Program-made: the position numbers and the translations under genes
Shown: piece after piece, positions 5,771 through 6,804 of the stretch
Layout of the letters: every line of letters starts with the position of its first letter
How positions within the stretch are numbered: the first letter of the stretch is position 1
The notes under the pieces: model-generated
Seen by the model: only the letters and a program-made list of their open reading frames with translations
Told to the model about the DNA's origin: nothing
The model's database searches: none
NCBI GenBank assembly: GCA_034409055.1
Contig: DAOUMU010000351.1
Location: 1-6,804, forward strand
Source of the DNA: DAOUMU01 sp034409055
Lineage (GTDB): Bacteria > Chloroflexota > Anaerolineae > 4572-78 > J111
Direction of reading: 5' to 3'
DNA: 6,804 bases

Positions 5771-5799
5771 TTGGCATTAAACATCAACTCGACTAAAAT
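5771..5799 (+). promoter_or_regulatory. Sigma-70-like promoter of the toxin-antitoxin operon
   Basis: TTGGCA (5771-5776, five of six consensus bases) is separated by exactly 17 bp from TAAAAT (5794-5799, five of six). The predicted start near 5806 leaves a leader of about 35 nt before the toxin ATG at 5841. Confidence 0.65.
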
Positions 5800-5800
5800 A

Positions 5801-5812
5801 TATCTCAAGATA
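5801..5812. promoter_or_regulatory. Candidate operator palindrome TATCT-CA-AGATA
   Basis: A perfect 5+2+5 inverted repeat lies one base after the -10 box and covers the predicted transcription start of the toxin-antitoxin operon. Antitoxins of BrnTA-like systems commonly repress their own promoter by binding such sites. That this one is the operator is inference. Confidence 0.35.
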
Positions 5813-5840
5813 AATTGCGTTTGGGGTATATTGAACCACT

Positions 5841-6134
5841 ATGGCCCTGTCCTTTGAATGGGATGAAGAAAAAGCTGCTACCAACTTCAAAAAGCACCAA
5901 GTCAGTTTTGAGGAAGCGAAAACGGTTTTTAATGACCCCCTATCTATCACTATTCCTGACCCTAACCACTCTATTGACGAAGAACGTTATATTGATATTG
6001 GGATGTCATCAAAAGGACAGGTTTTAGTTGTTATCTATACAGAGCGCGGTGAAAATATTCGGTTGATTAGTTGTCGTAAAGCAACAAGGTCAGAGCAAAG
6101 GTCATATGAGCGATATGAGCAAAACAATACCTGA
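5841..6134 (+). CDS. brnT: BrnT-family toxin (type II toxin-antitoxin ribonuclease)
   Basis: 97 aa, the usual BrnT length. The family's features are all visible: FEWDEEKAATNFKKHQVSF at 5-23, with the conserved WD, K, N and KH; EEAKTVFNDP (24-33); the HSIDEERYIDIG strand region (43-54); a LVVIYTERGENIRLIS strand pair; and a final RKATRSEQRSYE helix. BrnT toxins are small RelE-fold ribonucleases that cut RNA and stop growth until bound by their antitoxin. The start at 5841 matches the family N-terminus. Its ribosome site is poor: the only G-run is GGGG at 5823-5826, about 14 nt away. The gene comes first and overlaps the antitoxin gene by 29 bp, the normal toxin-first BrnTA order. It is visibly more AT-rich than the FHA genes, suggesting separate acquisition. 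Confidence 0.9.
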   Translation: MALSFEWDEEKAATNFKKHQVSFEEAKTVFNDPLSITIPDPNHSIDEERYIDIGMSSKGQVLVVIYTERGENIRLISCRKATRSEQRSYERYEQNNT

Positions 6135-6432
6135 AGAAAACGAAAATATAGAGCATGATGATATGCGGTCTGAATATGATTTTAGCGGTGGTGTGCGGGG
6201 TAAACATTACCAAGCCTATCGGCAAGGGCACACAGTCAAAATTCATCAGACTGATGGAAATGTAGTGGTACAATATTTCAGCCTTGAAGATGGGGCGATA
6301 TTTTTAGAGCCGGACGTTAGGGAATATTTTCCTGATGCTGAGGCAGTGAATAATGCATTGCGAGGACTGATAGCATTATTCCCGAAGGGCAAGTTAGTAG
6401 CGGCTGATGAAGAAGTGAAAGAGTCAGCTTGA
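6106..6432 (+). CDS. Probable antitoxin partner of BrnT, not a classic BrnA
   Basis: 108 aa. The core starts at MRSEYDFSGGVRGKHYQAY (residues 20-38), continues with a TVKIHQTDGNVVVQYF strand region and ends in IFLEPDVREYFPDAEAVNNALRGLI (~75-100). That last part looks like the strand-helix-helix of a ribbon-helix-helix DNA-binding domain. The MRSEYDF protein type is known to me as a frequent neighbour of BrnT toxins, but it lacks the familiar BrnA ending. The start at 6106 is preferred because AAAGG (6097-6101) lies 4 nt upstream. ATGs at 6115 and 6163 are alternatives, the last matching the start of the conserved core. The gene overlaps the toxin by 29 bp, so the two are likely co-translated. 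Expected role: bind and neutralise the toxin and repress the shared promoter. Confidence 0.8.
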   Translation: MSDMSKTIPEENENIEHDDMRSEYDFSGGVRGKHYQAYRQGHTVKIHQTDGNVVVQYFSLEDGAIFLEPDVREYFPDAEAVNNALRGLIALFPKGKLVAADEEVKESA

Positions 6433-6562
6433 AGATAAGAAGGTTGGCTTTACCCCAAAAAGCTGGCTAATAAAGCTATTCAAGCGGACGGCCCAAGTAA
6501 GGCTTTTATTGAGGTTTTGTTTAATTCAGGCTGGTTGGGCCTGTGAAAGTGATATAAAATTA

Positions 6563-6571
6563 TGGTATGCT
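6563..6571 (+). promoter_or_regulatory. Extended -10-like element before a hairpin cluster
   Basis: TGG directly followed by TATGCT (6566-6571) fits an extended -10 site. No convincing -35 is seen. A transcript would start near 6578, just before the first of five consecutive small hairpins. No open frame of useful length follows. Confidence 0.3.
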
Positions 6572-6583
6572 CGCTGTTAAAAT

Positions 6584-6680
6584 GGTGTCTGTACACCGGC
6601 CTGGTCTTTAGGCCAAATTGCGGGTGGATAGCCGCTTAATAGTGGGCGCTATCTGGTATGGTCGATTGGCCGACAGCCAA
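6584..6680. other. Chain of five consecutive short hairpins
   Basis: Stems in order: GGTGT/ACACC (6584-6597, loop CTGT); GGCCT/AGGCC (6598-6614), directly abutting; GCGG/CCGC (6620-6635); ATAG/CTAT (6639-6652); TTGGC/GCCAA (6666-6680). Each is short and could arise by chance. The close spacing without overlap makes a structured RNA possible, but no known RNA family is recognised. Confidence 0.3.
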
Positions 6681-6708
6681 CTGGCCAACCAGCCAACTAA
6701 CCAACCAC
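6677..6708. repeat. 8-bp tandem repeat, CCAAC core, four units
   Basis: CCAAC starts at 6677, 6685, 6693 and 6701, exactly 8 bp apart. Each core is followed by three variable bases: TGG, CAG, TAA, CAC. Confidence 0.7.
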
Positions 6709-6747
6709 CCCCCATTTCCTGCGCAAGATACCCCCCGCTTTATTTCT

Positions 6748-6792
6748 GGCGAATGGCGAATCGGCGAACCTGCGAATGGCGAATGAGCGAAC
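6748..6792. repeat. 7-8 bp tandem repeat, GCGAA core, six units
   Basis: GGCGAAT, GGCGAAT, CGGCGAAC, CTGCGAAT, GGCGAAT and GAGCGAAC follow one another. Units are 7 or 8 bp and share the core GCGAA. The array resembles the short tandemly repeated repetitive sequences known from cyanobacteria and other bacteria. It lies in a 372-bp stretch (6433-6804) in which I see no convincing gene. Confidence 0.7.
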
Positions 6793-6804
6793 CCACAGGG
6801 CAAG

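Noticed and set aside
6469..6510. AATAAAGC/GCTTTTATT pairing followed by T-rich DNA as a terminator of the toxin-antitoxin operon
   Set aside because: The stem is about 8 AT-rich pairs with a bulge and a loop of some 25 nt, too weak to call.
6658..6786. 42-residue open frame on the + strand across the right-end repeats
   Set aside because: It runs through both tandem arrays, has no ribosome site, and its product is just the repeat translated.
6677..6792. Repeat arrays as a CRISPR
   Set aside because: Units are 7-8 bp and directly adjacent, with no spacers of about 30 bp and no cas genes.

Overview
The window looks like a piece of a bacterial chromosome, most likely a Chloroflexota (Anaerolineae-like) genome. 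That assignment is inference. It rests on the style of the two large proteins (cytoplasmic FHA domain, one membrane helix, Thr/Pro-rich linkers, Ig-like and jelly-roll outer domains), on the G+C-rich coding sequence, and on intergenic stretches filled with degenerate 7-8 bp tandem repeats. No rRNA, tRNA or taxonomic marker is present.

Layout: (1) Bases 1-142 hold a possible 3' tail of a + strand gene ending at 75, then two alternative small hairpins. (2) Bases 143-4537 on the minus strand are a two-gene operon. The upstream gene (4537-2294, 747 aa) and downstream gene (2281-143, 712 aa) both encode FHA-domain single-pass membrane proteins and end in the same roughly 125-residue domain with four conserved cysteines. 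They are 12 bp apart, and the second gene's Shine-Dalgarno sequence overlaps the first gene's stop codon. A good sigma-70-like promoter lies at 4571-4598. (3) Bases 4538-4906 are intergenic, with the operon promoter, several direct and inverted repeats and a strong hairpin that may end the next transcript. (4) Bases 4907-5437 (minus) encode a Nudix hydrolase of the ADP-ribose pyrophosphatase type, with an extended -10 promoter so close to the start codon that the mRNA is probably leaderless. (5) Bases 5438-5840 are intergenic, with repeat tracts, a long REP-like palindrome and the promoter of the next operon. (6) Bases 5841-6432 (+) are a BrnT-type toxin gene overlapping the gene of its probable antitoxin, visibly more AT-rich than the FHA operon. 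(7) Bases 6433-6804 have no convincing gene: an extended -10-like site, a chain of small hairpins, a perfect-period 8-bp tandem repeat and a second GCGAA-core repeat array.

How the parts work together: the FHA pair has the architecture of a membrane receptor or scaffold that would bind phosphothreonine proteins inside the cell and ligands or partner proteins outside. No Ser/Thr kinase is in view, so the partner must be encoded elsewhere. The Nudix gene is a separate housekeeping-type unit. The toxin-antitoxin pair is a self-contained, probably horizontally acquired module. The parts most likely to be undescribed are the shared four-cysteine C-terminal domain, the unusual antitoxin partner of BrnT, and the hairpin/repeat region at the right end.
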